A stretch of DNA of 64,000 nucleotides from Rhodamnia argentea (lineage: Eukaryota; Streptophyta; Magnoliopsida; Myrtales; Myrtaceae): assembly GCF_020921035.1 (NCBI RefSeq), contig NC_063152.1, forward strand, positions 3,354,001-3,418,000, given 5' to 3'. This document shows, piece by piece, positions 1-10,427 of this stretch. The position numbers were made by a program, and so were the translations under genes. The notes under the pieces were generated by a model. The model was not told the origin of the DNA. It saw only the letters and a program-made list of their open reading frames with translations, and did not search any database. Each line of letters begins with the position of its first letter. The first letter of the stretch is position 1.

Positions 1-673
1 TGCCGCTGTCCGCCGCCTGCTCCGGATATGACACGAGGAGTTCGTTTGGTCAGGAAAGCTTGATGTTGTCGGTACTGGAGGGAATCTGGATTACTTCCTC
101 TTCTTATTTGCCGGGCATATCGACTTTTTGGTTGAGTTACCGACCAAGGATGGCTAAGAACTGCTTTAGAGCGTATCCTTTTCCTGTTTGTAACGATGTA
201 TATAGACGTTAAACTCCATCAATTCTACTTTGTGCTCCAGAGTGGCGTGACTGCACTTGCCATCTCGTACCTTCTCGAACGAGCGAGCAAATCGTCTTCG
301 ACGTGTCCAAAGCTCCCATCTCTCGGCCTCCTCAAAATCACAATGCGGTTGGAGACGTGAAGATGAGGTTCAGTCATAAAGAAATCCGAAGGTTTCGGTA
401 AGGCTTCGATATGCCCCCCCACAATGCAGCAGAGAGGAATTGCATCTTCAAATAACAAATTTTATCCATCAAGGGCTTCATCCTAACAAGAGACACTGTT
501 ATATTCTACATATTATTCCCGTACGAAACGCAGTTACAGAGTCTCTCTGCTCATAAAACAGAGCAGTTTCAATAGAATGAATCAAGTCATAGTAAGTGCC
601 ACCCATTCCGACATTGAATTGCGCCTATGAGTAAAAAAAAAAAAAATCTTTTTGAGGTATCAAATGCTACTAC
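1..673. other. Left edge, no gene supported
   Basis: The first 63 bases are open in frame 1 and end in TGA. Frame 3 is open to about 212. Neither translation is recognisable, so a 3' end of a gene entering from the left is possible but not shown. The minus-strand ORF at 225-458 has no recognisable domain. A 15-base A run lies near 634. The Nudix 3'UTR must lie in the right part of this stretch, because that gene stops at 674 on the minus strand. Confidence 0.4.
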
Positions 674-3600
674 TTACTGCCTGCTCCCGAGATGGCTGTC
701 CAAGTACAAGTAGCTCTTTTGGTCGGAGAAGCTCGTTGTTGTTGGTACTGGTGTGAATCCAGTATATTTCCCGTTCTTCTTCGCTGTGCACATCTCTATA
801 ATGTACTTGACAAGCTCGTTTTTTTGGCAGAATGGCTGCGCTGCATATTCTTCGAACGGCATCCACTGAGGGCAACGAGAGAATTATCATATCGGACTAC
901 ATTACAGAATTAGTGCGGCGCTTGTCCTCTTAGTATGCTTTACCTAAAGTATAAGTTGTGCTTATCTTGCTATAATGTAGGATTTCGTATGCAGTTTCAT
1001 CATTCATTTGCAGGATGCATTAAAAAATTCTTAGCTCGGAAAACCCCATTGTTTTGGTTGGATCGATAGTTAACAAAAATGTAAGCTTGGCAGGTCATAC
1101 AGTATGGCAAAAGCACACAAGACAATGCATGAAAAGGATAATTAATCAGTCGAGCAGGGAGGTAGTTAACAAGGTACCAAGACGATAAAGAAGAACGAAT
1201 CTGTGAAATAGCTATACCAGTAGTTCTATATCGGTTTACCTTAGCAACCTCTATCTCCACATCCTGCGTCTGGATATCAAAGGATATAGGTCGCACCAAG
1301 CAGACAAAAAATAAGTCCGACTTCTGAAAGAATGACTGATGACTTTGCCTGCGGATAGTCAGTCAAGAGTTAGGAAATTGGAGTATCTTGCTCAAAATCT
1401 GGTTAAAGACCCCGAAGTTTCAAGGATCTGACACACTCTTTACAAGATTAGCGACGTAATGTAACACACTTCTTTTTCCAGACAGGAACTAGAGGGTGAT
1501 ATGTGCAAATAACTAAATTTCAAGATGCCATTCAGCAATGGCCATGGTTTGGCTCCGACCCTCCACAAAAATGCAGGTCCAGTGTGTTATGTCTCGATAT
1601 ATAAAGTCTCACGGTTTCAAAGGAAGAAAGTTAGGAAGAAAAAGTAAGAATCTTATCCCAAGAATGTAAGCTTATGAGGTCTGAAACAAGGAGAAAAGGA
1701 GAAACGGACTTCATACCTAAATCCTAAAACTTCCACGAATTCAGCATCAATCTGCACGTGCAGAAACCACACAACATAAATCTTCATAGCATTTAAGCAG
1801 CTATTTGTATAATCACATAAATAGTACTCACTCCAGTCTCTTCTTTAACTTCTCTTACTGCAGCTGCACATATGTCTTCTCCCTGAAGATAGTGAAGCCA
1901 AAAGATGAATAATCAAGCAGAAGTTATGTTACTACATTTAAGTCTGCAGTGGAATCGTGACCTCATCAACAACACCTGTCGGGAACTTCCAAACACCAGT
2001 CCCTCTAAATATTCCAGTCTTCTCTTGAACAACAAGCACCTGCCAGAACATCAGTTGGGAATTACTTATAAGCAATAGTAGCAAAGTTCTAAAGTTATGA
2101 TTATGCCTCCAGGAATTAAAACGAAACAATCACTCCAAACATCGATAGGACACTTGGAATGGGACACGAAAGGTATAAATTGAAGTCTAGCGGTGAGTCC
2201 CAAGCTCAGTTTTACCAAGCAATGTACACAGAAGATGACGATACATTTTCTAAAGGATCACAGAGCACATACATCATTAGGGCAGAGATATGATGATCGG
2301 AAACCACAGTGCTACTCTGGCAGATTAAATCTAAGATGGGATGGGGCTTCTTCTATTTGTGAAACCAGTTGCAGTACAATAAGGCAAAGGAAAATAAAAC
2401 TCTTTCTCCATGTGGCAACTCAAAGGAATGATCCAGTGTCCTGCATGCTACTTGGAGTACACACCTGAATATGAACGCTGATCACCTAAAGGAAATTGTC
2501 TTAGCATGGCCGCCATGACTAAGGACTAACCAATTGGAATACTATTACATATTCAATTTTATATAATAGTCCTGGGGATGTTTATGGGGAACAATATGGA
2601 GTAAGAAAGTTCTCTGCAAAATTGACAGTAAGTAATTAAGCAGCAGGTGGGCCGAGTGAAAGCAAGGCTAGTGCTCAAAGTTTAAAAGCAGATCATCAGA
2701 ACATCATCCGCAAAAAAAGAAACAGGCGCAATTCGCATACTTCCTCTTATCTTCATTATGTCGGTCACCGGACAAATACAATCAGTGGCTAGTCTGAATA
2801 GTCTATGTAAATTAAAAGTTCCAAAAGCCTCCATGGTCTAACTACTTGCTGGTCATTGGAGACTGGAAGATAAAGCTATTTTGGATCCATCATCATCACT
2901 ATTCCCCAAAATTGCCTCCATCTCTTTGAGAAAATGGAGACAAGCTCACTAATGATGATTGTATGTAAAAGAATCGAATGACAAGATTCATGAAGGAATG
3001 TGATGGAAAGGCACAGAAAAGGCATGACGCACTTGATCGAGCAGGAAAACTGCTAATATAAGCAGTGGATATTTCATGACGGTGAATGAGAAACGGCAAG
3101 AAGATCAGAACCTACATGGACTGAGACCAACCCTACTCAATAAATAGCATTGCATCCAAATATTTAATCCAGGAGATTCTCCTGCCGTCTGGAGAATCTT
3201 TACTATTAGATTGACACTAAAGTTAAAAAAAGGTCTACTCAAGTAGGTCATTTCAGCTGTAGTTGCTACCACTGATCTTAAAAAAAAGGCCGCCTTAATG
3301 ATTTGAAGCATAAATCTGCAAAAAGGGGCTCTTAATCATTCAACTAGAGAGACAATCTCGCACAGAAATTTAGATTGGGAGAAATACCTCGTCCTTCTTA
3401 TTCATGACAACTACACCAACACCTACTCTATGCGTCGCATTTGCTGGAATGGTATGAGCACTTTGTGGAATCCAATACACAAGCATTAGATACTTCGGCT
3501 CTGCATGGTGATACCAAAATCCTTCCTGCCCAAAAGTAGATGATAATCACCACATCGAGCGGAAAACTTAAATCTAAAATTTATAATCGTCACAGCAAAC

Positions 3601-4172
3601 ATATAATCAAAGGCAATTTGCTCTTTTGCAGTCCCCAGAAAGAGCAAACCACATGACCTTCAGTTCAGCGACCAATCTGTGAAATTAATAGAACATGTAC
3701 CGCGACAGCAGCTTCTACGAGATTCACGAGTTCAATAGGTAATTTGATCCACACACCCATCTTGCCCTGCAAAAAATGCTAGCACTTCAGCACTACAAAA
3801 CAGTAACATGAACAAAAGACAACAGAAATTCATGAGTGAAGAACAGCAAGTCGACCAGGTTCGGCGTCATCCACATGCTCTACGCAATCCACCAGGATAA
3901 AGGAAGAACCAGTCTAGGACATCCAACTCAAATTCGATGCGAAAATCGATGGTCAAAGGCTAACGGAGAGGGCAACGAAAGAAAACCTGCTCTCTCCAGT
4001 GCGAAATCGAAGCTCTGAGCACGGAGACGAAGGTTGCGGAGTCCATAGCCTCCTTTATTTCCGCAATGACGCCTCCGTAATGGTCCTCCACAGAACTCAG
4101 CAATTTGGCTTCGTTCTCGATCGCAACAGCCTCCGCGGCGGCCGGAGAAGCGGAATCAACCGACCCCGACAT
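674..4172 (-). CDS. NUDT2: Nudix hydrolase, NUDT2/NUDT10 type (ADP-ribose/NADH pyrophosphatase family)
   Basis: Seven exons join in frame with GT-AG borders: 4172-3987, 3766-3701, 3525-3388, 2039-1962, 1882-1832, 1751-1717 and 1348-1240, followed by a terminal exon 865-674, giving 284 aa (the first coding exon may extend upstream). That is close to the usual 278 aa of Arabidopsis NUDT2. The N-terminal half has the plant-specific region (GVWIKLP, EGFWYHHAE, YLMLVYWIP). The central catalytic Nudix box lies at residues 152-174: G-x5-E-x7-RE-V-K-EE-T-G-I, all key positions present, split across three exons. The C-terminal WMPFEEY and GFTPVP segments also match the subfamily. Family members hydrolyse ADP-ribose and NADH in the cytosol and affect oxidative-stress and immune responses. 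That substrate assignment rests on family knowledge and cannot be read from this sequence. NUDT10, NUDT6 or NUDT7 are alternative names within the same clade. Confidence 0.9.
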
Positions 4173-4486
4173 CGATCCGATGGCCGCACTCCGGGTAGCC
4201 GCTCTGGGTCGAGCTTTAATTCCTGCAAAAAAAACCCGAAGAAGTTCAAATCGCACAATCGAGCTGCAAGTGGGTCCATCCGCCAAACAAGAACTGAAGA
4301 TACCAAATGGGAGAGGTACTCTTCGAGCGAGAGAGAGAGCGGCGGAGCGATTTCGGGGAAGACGAGAGAGATTATTCGTGGCGAGGACGACGGTAAACGC
4401 GAAGCAGAGTGGGGAGAGTCTGGAGAGAGATCTCTGCATCGTTTATAGATTCTTCGTTGGGACAGAGAGGTAATCGTGGCCATCAA
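4173..4486 (-). promoter_or_regulatory. 5' leader of the Nudix gene with probable 5'UTR intron
   Basis: Upstream of the ATG at 4172 the same frame stays open to another ATG at 4439, adding 89 residues rich in Ser, Arg and Ala. However, a strong 3' splice site on the minus strand ends at 4223: an eight-T run followed by GCAG, with the exon starting at 4222. This suggests a leader intron, in which case the upstream ATG is not joined as genomic sequence. The segment 4330-4360 is CT-rich on the sense strand, as is common in plant 5'UTRs. Confidence 0.5.
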
Positions 4487-4865
4487 TGCTCAGCTAGGCC
4501 GAGCTCGTTCGATTCCGCCACGATCGGCCGCCATTTTTAACCGCCTTCTAATCCACAACCACACGTTATGGAATTCGCCGGCATCGTCATCGTTTGAACA
4601 AAGGCTGTGATGGTGACAACAGGCCTGGTTCATAGGCGGGCCCAGGCAGATCAGGCCTGCCATCGGGCCTCCAACAGTTCTGGGAGCCTCGCGCCTTTGT
4701 ACAGTCTCGCCGCCGCCGCCGCCGCCTGAAAGGCCAAGACCCAGGCCGCCAACATCCTTGTAGCAACGGCGGAGATTTCTTTGAGGAAGCCCAGTGTTCA
4801 TGCAAGAATTTATAAGCCATGTTGCTTCATCACACAGCACCCTTCGTTCGATTATCTATCTCTTC
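4487..4865. other. Intergenic, upstream of Nudix gene
   Basis: GC-moderate DNA with a GCC trinucleotide run (about 4708-4728). The overlapping minus-strand ORFs here are low complexity (Gly and Pro/Arg runs) and have no recognisable domain. It probably contains the Nudix promoter. No clear TATA box could be assigned. Confidence 0.4.
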
Positions 4866-4879
4866 GATGTGGGGAAAAT

Positions 4880-5240
4880 TTGCCAAAAAAAAAAAAAAAA
4901 AAAGGTCATAATCTGTTATAAAGATATCGATTTAGTTATAGACCTTTTAACGATTGTCAATATAGTCCTTTCGACTAATTATGACAAAAAAAAAATCTGA
5001 CATAAATATCGGTTGCTCTACGTGGCACGCCAAATGGCGACGTGGACAATATTTGCAATTTTTTGATTTTTTTTAAATTTTTATTTTTTAAAAATCGCAA
5101 AAGCTATCCATTTCGATGTCGGCCGTGCCAAGCAAAACGGTCAACGTTCATAGTAGCTATTTCCTGTCAAAAGTGGCCAATGGTTGAAAGGTTGAGGATC
5201 AAATTGGCAAAATTAAGAAATCTATGATTGAATTGGTATC
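4880..5240. repeat. GC-cored MITE, decayed copy
   Basis: The left side reads as a run of phrases such as 'gatttagttatagacc' and 'tcaatatagtcc'. The right side repeats the idea in inverted form ('aggatcaaattggc', 'tatgattgaattgg'). A core with 'ggccgtgcca' lies between. The same architecture recurs at 37560, 43614, 48788, 51080, 51965, 54085 and 57110 in this window. A 20-nt A run marks the left edge. Borders are approximate. Confidence 0.5.
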
Positions 5241-5371
5241 AAATATAAAGATCACGAGATATTCCTTACAACGCCTTAAAGTAGATATGCTACTCCTTTT
5301 TTTTTTTTTTGGAGGGGGTCGGAATATGCCACTCCTTGATCGTGTTAGAAGAATGTAGCTTCTATTTTTAA

Positions 5372-6407
5372 GAGTGCGCATGGTAACATTTCTACTTCGG
5401 AAATCAACTTTTGACCATAAGTTGATTTTTCTAGTTCTAATCAGAAGCGGAGGTTGATTTTTCTACTTCTACTCCGTGAGTTGATTTACGATCGGAGAAA
5501 TTTGTTTGGTAGTGGTTGAAAATTTCTACTTTTGAAACATTATTAGCACAAAATCTTCTATAAAAATTATTGTCGGCGCCCAAAAAATTTCTACTTCATT
5601 TTTACACTTTTTAAATTTCTTTAAAAATATTTTTTTATTATTAAAAAATATTATTTAATTTTCAAAAATAAAAAAATATTAATTATTTTCTACTATGGCG
5701 GCCGAAGACGGCAACGAATAGCGGCGGTGGTTGGAGACGGCCGACGGAGGTTGGCGGTAGATTGGGGCAGCGGGTGGGGTGGTGGTCAATGGTGGGCGGC
5801 GAGAGGGTGACGGTGGTTGGCGGTTGACGGTTGACGGTGGGGGCCGACGGTGGTTGGCAACGGAGGTGGTTGGCAGGTGGCTATGGGCGGGGGTTGGCGG
5901 CGAGGGGCGGTTGGCTGCGAGGGGCGGTCGGCGGGTAGTGGTGGTCACGAGCGGCGGTGGATGGTGGCGGTCACGAGCGGCGGTGGGTGGTGGCCGACGG
6001 AGGTTTGCGGTGGGAGATGGTTTGCGGTTGGCGGTGGTCTCAAGGCGTGACTAGCGGTGGTTGGTTGAGGGTGGCGGGTAGAGGTGGTTGCGGTCGGCGG
6101 GCGGTGGTCACTTGTGGGCAAAGGTGGAGGTCGGCGGGCGTGGTTGAAGAGAGGGTGATGGCGTAATGGAAAAAGGGTGATGTGAGAAATACTGCTTGAG
6201 TTGAGAATCAACTTTTTTTAACTTCTCAAATTGAAAGAAAAATAACTTCAGAAGTGAAAATTCTCTTCAAAAGTTGAAATTTCTTTCAAAAGTAAGAATT
6301 TTTAACAAACGATTTACGCTTCATAAGTTACATAACCAAATGGATTTCTGCTCCAAAAGCACTTCTTGAGTAGAAATCCACTTTTAGAATTGTTACCATG
6401 CGCACTC
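5372..6407. mobile_element. PIF/Harbinger-like non-autonomous element with G-rich core
   Basis: The 17-bp terminal inverted repeats are perfect: GAGTGCGCATGGTAACA at 5372-5388 and its complement at 6391-6407. They are flanked by TAA on both sides (5369-5371 and 6408-6410). A 3-bp TWA-type duplication is the mark of PIF/Harbinger elements. Inside each end lie AT-rich subterminal hairpins (for example aatcaactt/aagttgatt near 5402-5430). The core at 5690-6170 is a degenerate GGTGG/GGCGG-type run. ORFs through the core on both strands are low complexity and do not encode a transposase. A related element lies at 18588-19230. Confidence 0.8.
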
Positions 6408-6410
6408 TAA

Positions 6411-6869
6411 GGCGATAGGAGCTTAATTGAAAATGTATGATAAAAACATTGGGCTTAATACCCTAAAAAAATCCTCCTACTTTAGCTTCGATCCTAATTT
6501 TATCCTAAATTTTTTGTTCATCTAGTAATAAATCTCAAAATTTTGATCCAGTTTCAATTTTGTTCTTTTTTTTTTTGTCTTGTAAAAAACATCAACTTTA
6601 GGTCTTTTGTCTCATGAAAAGCTATCAATTTTTTCTTGAGTTTCATATCTGTCTAAGTTTATTTTCAATCCAAAATTACCCTAAGCAATGTGACATTTTG
6701 ATACCATTGCTCTAGTTTTTTTTCCCCAAATTTCATATCTAAGAAAAGAGCCTTTTGGAGATGAATTCCCATGTTAACCAAATGACTTCTTATTGGGGCT
6801 GAAATTTGGATAAAAACTAGAGCTGTTAGGGTTTGATTTTCGATTTTGTGCTCACTCTTCAATCTCTCG
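6411..6869. repeat. AT-rich repeat-like spacer
   Basis: Phrases such as 'gggcttaatacccta', 'cctaattttatcc' and 'ctcaaaattttgatcc' look like a decayed MITE half. No coding signal is seen. It lies between the Harbinger-like element and the solo LTR. Confidence 0.35.
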
Positions 6870-7193
6870 TGTGTCACGACCCGAACCCTTCAAGCTCACA
6901 AACATTCCCTCTGGCTACGCTTACGTACAGTTCTCCAGGATCCAAATGCCAACAAAAACAACACATGCGGAAGCGGAAACAAACCTCCATACAGAAACCA
7001 ACAACACTACGATAACTTGGGATGGTAAAAACAAACTTATATACATATATACATAATTGTTACAACTCTCAAATCTAAGGTTTTAGAGGCCACTGTACAA
7101 GCCTGTAACCATCTATAACAAAAAGATTTCGTGGTTGAAGCCCACTACACTTCCAAAGTAAAACGCTCTACAAAAGTCAAGAGACCAACTACC

Positions 7194-7463
7194 CTAGGCC
7201 TCGTTCTCGTCCTCGCTATCGGGCACTATCTCGTCCATAGCTGCCAACTCGTCCTCGTCCAACTCCGGTGGCCGCTCCGCATCAGAAGGCTCCACAACTT
7301 CCCAATCTTCTCCTCGGTCTGTGACCTCGGGGTCGGGTTCCAAAACTTCGGGTCCAATATCGGGATTCACCACCACGCCATTTGGATGTGCAACATTCGC
7401 AGGATCCCATTCCCCAACACCATCGTAGGGAATATCGAAACCACTTAGCGGTCCCACTGTCAA
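7194..7463 (-). CDS. Acidic 89-aa ORF inside the LTR
   Basis: An 89-codon ORF rich in Asp, Glu and Pro (for example DELAAMDEIVPDSEDENEA at its C-terminus), with no recognised domain. It lies close to the 3' side of the LTR in the LTR's own inferred sense. It may be the C-terminal tail of a longer decayed retroelement product, or simply chance in a compositionally biased stretch. Function is unknown. Confidence 0.3.
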   Translation of the reverse strand: MTVGPLSGFDIPYDGVGEWDPANVAHPNGVVVNPDIGPEVLEPDPEVTDRGEDWEVVEPSDAERPPELDEDELAAMDEIVPDSEDENEA

Positions 7464-7864
7464 ATCCCGGTGACGGTACGTCTATGCCACGTACGTGTGG
7501 GGCTTCCGTAGAGCTCTCCTGTGTTCACCCAAACTGTTGCCGCGTGCCTATAATACACCTTGTCCTCCCCCTTTGGATAATCCGTTACTAACGTATCCAT
7601 ATCTTGAGAAATCCCGAACCTCGGGGGCGGAACACCCATGGTTGAGGAGGAGGGTCTGAAAAAAAAATGAGCCCACGACGGGGTGAGAATAAATCTCGGT
7701 GAGAAAGTCCTTAATTTTAGGTTAGGGCGCTAGTGCCTCCAGACACGTCCTAGGTGAGTAATTTCCAACAATTCTTCCCATAATAAAAAATTCCACAAAT
7801 AAATTCCACCAATATTCCATTCTTTCTCCAAAAATTGCCACACTTTCACAAATATTCCACATTA

Positions 7865-8320
7865 CTCCCATATCGGCGTTCCACGCCTCGGACTATCATA
7901 AAAATATTCCACATTGCTCCAAAGCCCGCGTTTAACGCCTCGGGCTAACATATAAAATTTCACGTTACTCAAATGCCCTTGTTTAACGCATCGGGCTATA
8001 ATATAAATATTTCACGTGGATCCAAAGCCCGCATTTAACGCATCGGGCTATCATATAATTGGATAGACCCGTGTAATAACGCCTCAGGCCATTATATAGT
8101 CCAAACCCGCGTGATAATGCTCTCAGTCACTATAACCCGCATAATAACGCTTCAGGTTAATATCCCGCGTTTAATGCCTCAAGATAAAATAATGAGCACA
8201 ACCCCACGTTTAACGCCTCATGGTAAAATAATAATAATCGAGCCCGCGTCATAACGCCTCAGGCTAAAATATTATCTTATAAAATACGAACCCCGCGTCA
8301 TAACGCTTCGGGGTAAAATT
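7865..8320. repeat. Hairpin repeat array A in LTR (GCGTTTAACGC type)
   Basis: About eleven irregularly spaced copies of a unit built on 'cccgcgtttaacgcctcggg'. Each copy is nearly self-complementary: GCGTT-T-AACGC inside GCCCG...CGGGC. Variants carry 'cataacgcctcagg' and 'aataacgcctcaggcc'. Spacing is about 35-70 bp, so this is a dispersed-tandem array and not a clean satellite. Confidence 0.7.
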
Positions 8321-8369
8321 TCACATTTCCTCTCAAATAATCATCATAAAGACCATATGACCACAATAA

Positions 8370-8965
8370 TTCCTCGATCGCTCATCCGATATTACACGAT
8401 CTCTTAATTCCTTCCGATCGATCAATCTTCGCCATGTGATCATGCTAAATTTCTTAATTAGCGGATCGAGACCACCCGATCTCACCAATTTTTCTCTAAA
8501 TAAAGATCGGGACCACACGATCTTTCTAATTTTCCTCATTGCCCAATCGAGACCACTTGATTTAATTATACTGAATAAATACTCGATCATGACCACATGA
8601 TTCACTCACGTTGAATAAATAATAAATCTGGACCATCCAATTAACTCACACTCAAGCCGATGGCCAATCGGGCCACACGATTAATTTATGCTATCACAAA
8701 AATTAATCTATGCCACACGATATTAATTATACCAACGTAGCAATTAATAATTACCGTACGATCAAAATTATACTAATGTACGTTTAATACGTACCATACA
8801 ATTAAACTATACTAACGTGGCAATTAATTTGGGCCGTACGATTAAAATATCCCCACGTGCAATAAATCCCACCACTCGATTAATCTACCCTAAGCGGGAA
8901 TTAATCTCAGCCGTTCGATCAATCTTCCTAAGCAAGATTCAGTATAAGCCGTTGGATTAAAACAT
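8370..8965. repeat. Hairpin repeat array B in LTR (GATCGgaccacaCGATC type)
   Basis: Around twelve degenerate units of about 45-55 bp, each with 'gatcgggaccacacgatc' or a relative. The ends of each unit (GATCG and CGATC) can pair. Later units drift to 'ggccgtacgattaa' and 'gccacacgattaat'. The array follows array A directly in the same LTR. Confidence 0.6.
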
Positions 8966-10427
8966 GAAAGGCAAGATTAAATCCTAGCCATCCATTATCA
9001 ATCATGCATATTCACTATTCATTCAAGAACACATCTTTTTCTCTCTCCTCCCTCATCAAATTCGGCCATGCTTGATCCAAGAGCAAATCCAACCAATTTT
9101 CCACCAAGTCTTCTCAACCTAATGTCTATTAACAACCTAGATTAACCAACTTACCACAAATCTAGCAAATTTTCTGGCGAGAAGTCAAGGGAAAATTTTT
9201 ATCCCAACCCGGTGGCTTCGGCGATTCCTCTCGGTCGGCTTCAACCCAAGTTACTCCGGCGGTCCCGGGCGGTTCACGATGGAGGTTAAGCTCCGGCGGT
9301 TCAAGGTGACATCGGTGGAAGCATGGAAAATTTTCGGCAATGGAGGATGGTGAGAGGGGATTTTCGGCCAAGAGAGAGAGAGGTAGAGAGAGAAAGTGGT
9401 CTTGAAATAATGAAGAAGAAGGCCAAGAATATTGATGAATAAAAGGTTGGATAATAATAGGGCTAGATATTTTTGGGGTCTTCAAAGTCAAGAAGGGCAA
9501 AAAGGTAATTTTCCCCACAAAGACTAGTCAAATTTCGACCAAGGGGGTGATTTGCTGAAATACCCTCTCGGCTAAAGTGAAAAATTGAATATTCTCCAAG
9601 GGTAAATGGGTCTTTTCCCATATCCGGTCCAAATTTATTTTTCTTGAACCCTTTGGGACGAACCACGAATAAATTTTACATTGGATGAGAAAACGTCCAA
9701 CATTTAATTATTGAAACCCCTGAAGGTCCGACGTCAAATTCTGAAGCTCGATTCACGATCAATTTCGATCAATTGAAATTTCGGCGTATCTCAAACTAAC
9801 GGGGGGCTTTTAGAAGTTACACGTATCGACCCGTGATTAATATCACGTTTAAGAATTTTTCGAGCCATGGCGACTTTGGTTGTCATTCAATTGCGAGGGT
9901 CAATCACTAGTCCCGATGGACACGATCGTTAGAAAATAATTTAGGGACGTTCGGAATCCATACGAGGTCAAACAGAATAACCCATGATCCAAGCGTAGGG
10001 TATTATCCAAATCGTTCCTTCATTATTTTAGGATCGGCCTATATTGGTCTAAAATATTCCCTCGACAATTTTTATGGCCAAAGAGTCAGTCCAAAATCAA
10101 GTTCTTAGTCCACGTACTTGATTTTTCATAACTAGCCATTTTCATTTGGTTAGTCTGCTCCAAAATGGACCATTTCGAGTGAGATTAAAGCGAAATACAT
10201 CAATGAGACTTTTCATTTATTCAAAGCTTCGAAAACGAGTCGGAATACAAGATGTCACATCTTGCTCAAAAGTCTTCCATCTCTCGCGATCGGAGAGTTC
10301 GCGCTTGAGACACTCGGCTCGGAATGCTTAAACAACTCGCGCTTGGGAGTTTTTCATCTCTCCGTTATCAAGAGAGATTCGAGACAGGTGGTTAACTGGG
10401 GCGGATATAGGACTCAATCACTAATGC

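Larger units (their letters stand above)
6870..10259 (-). mobile_element. Probable solo LTR of a Ty3-type retrotransposon (3.39 kb)
   Basis: On the plus strand the segment begins TGTGTCACGACCCGAACC (6870) and ends GATGTCACA (10259), so it carries TG..CA ends. Read on the minus strand it starts TGTGACATC and finishes GGGTCGTGACACA, the form known from plant Ty3 (Del/Tekay-like) LTRs. The flanks TCTCG (6865-6869) and TCTTG (10260-10264) match at 4 of 5 bases, as expected for an aged target-site duplication. No gag or pol is present on either side. The minus-strand ORF at 7194-7463 (89 aa, strongly acidic) lies inside and near its 3' end. Two arrays of short repeats fill the middle. Superfamily and orientation are inferred from the termini only. 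Confidence 0.6.

Noticed and set aside
3999-4486. Overlapping ORFs of 122-149 codons on both strands
   Set aside because: Shadows of the Nudix first exon and leader.
4500-4515. GTTCGATTCC considered as a tRNA B-box
   Set aside because: No matching A-box or cloverleaf could be drawn. No tRNA or rRNA gene was found anywhere in the window.
5679-6211. Pro/Thr-rich and Gly/Trp-rich ORFs on both strands
   Set aside because: They are translations of the GGTGG-type core of a Harbinger-like element. The same occurs at 18739-19029.
7865-8965. Regular hairpin repeats considered as a CRISPR array
   Set aside because: This is plant nuclear DNA, the units vary in sequence and spacing, and they lie inside an LTR.
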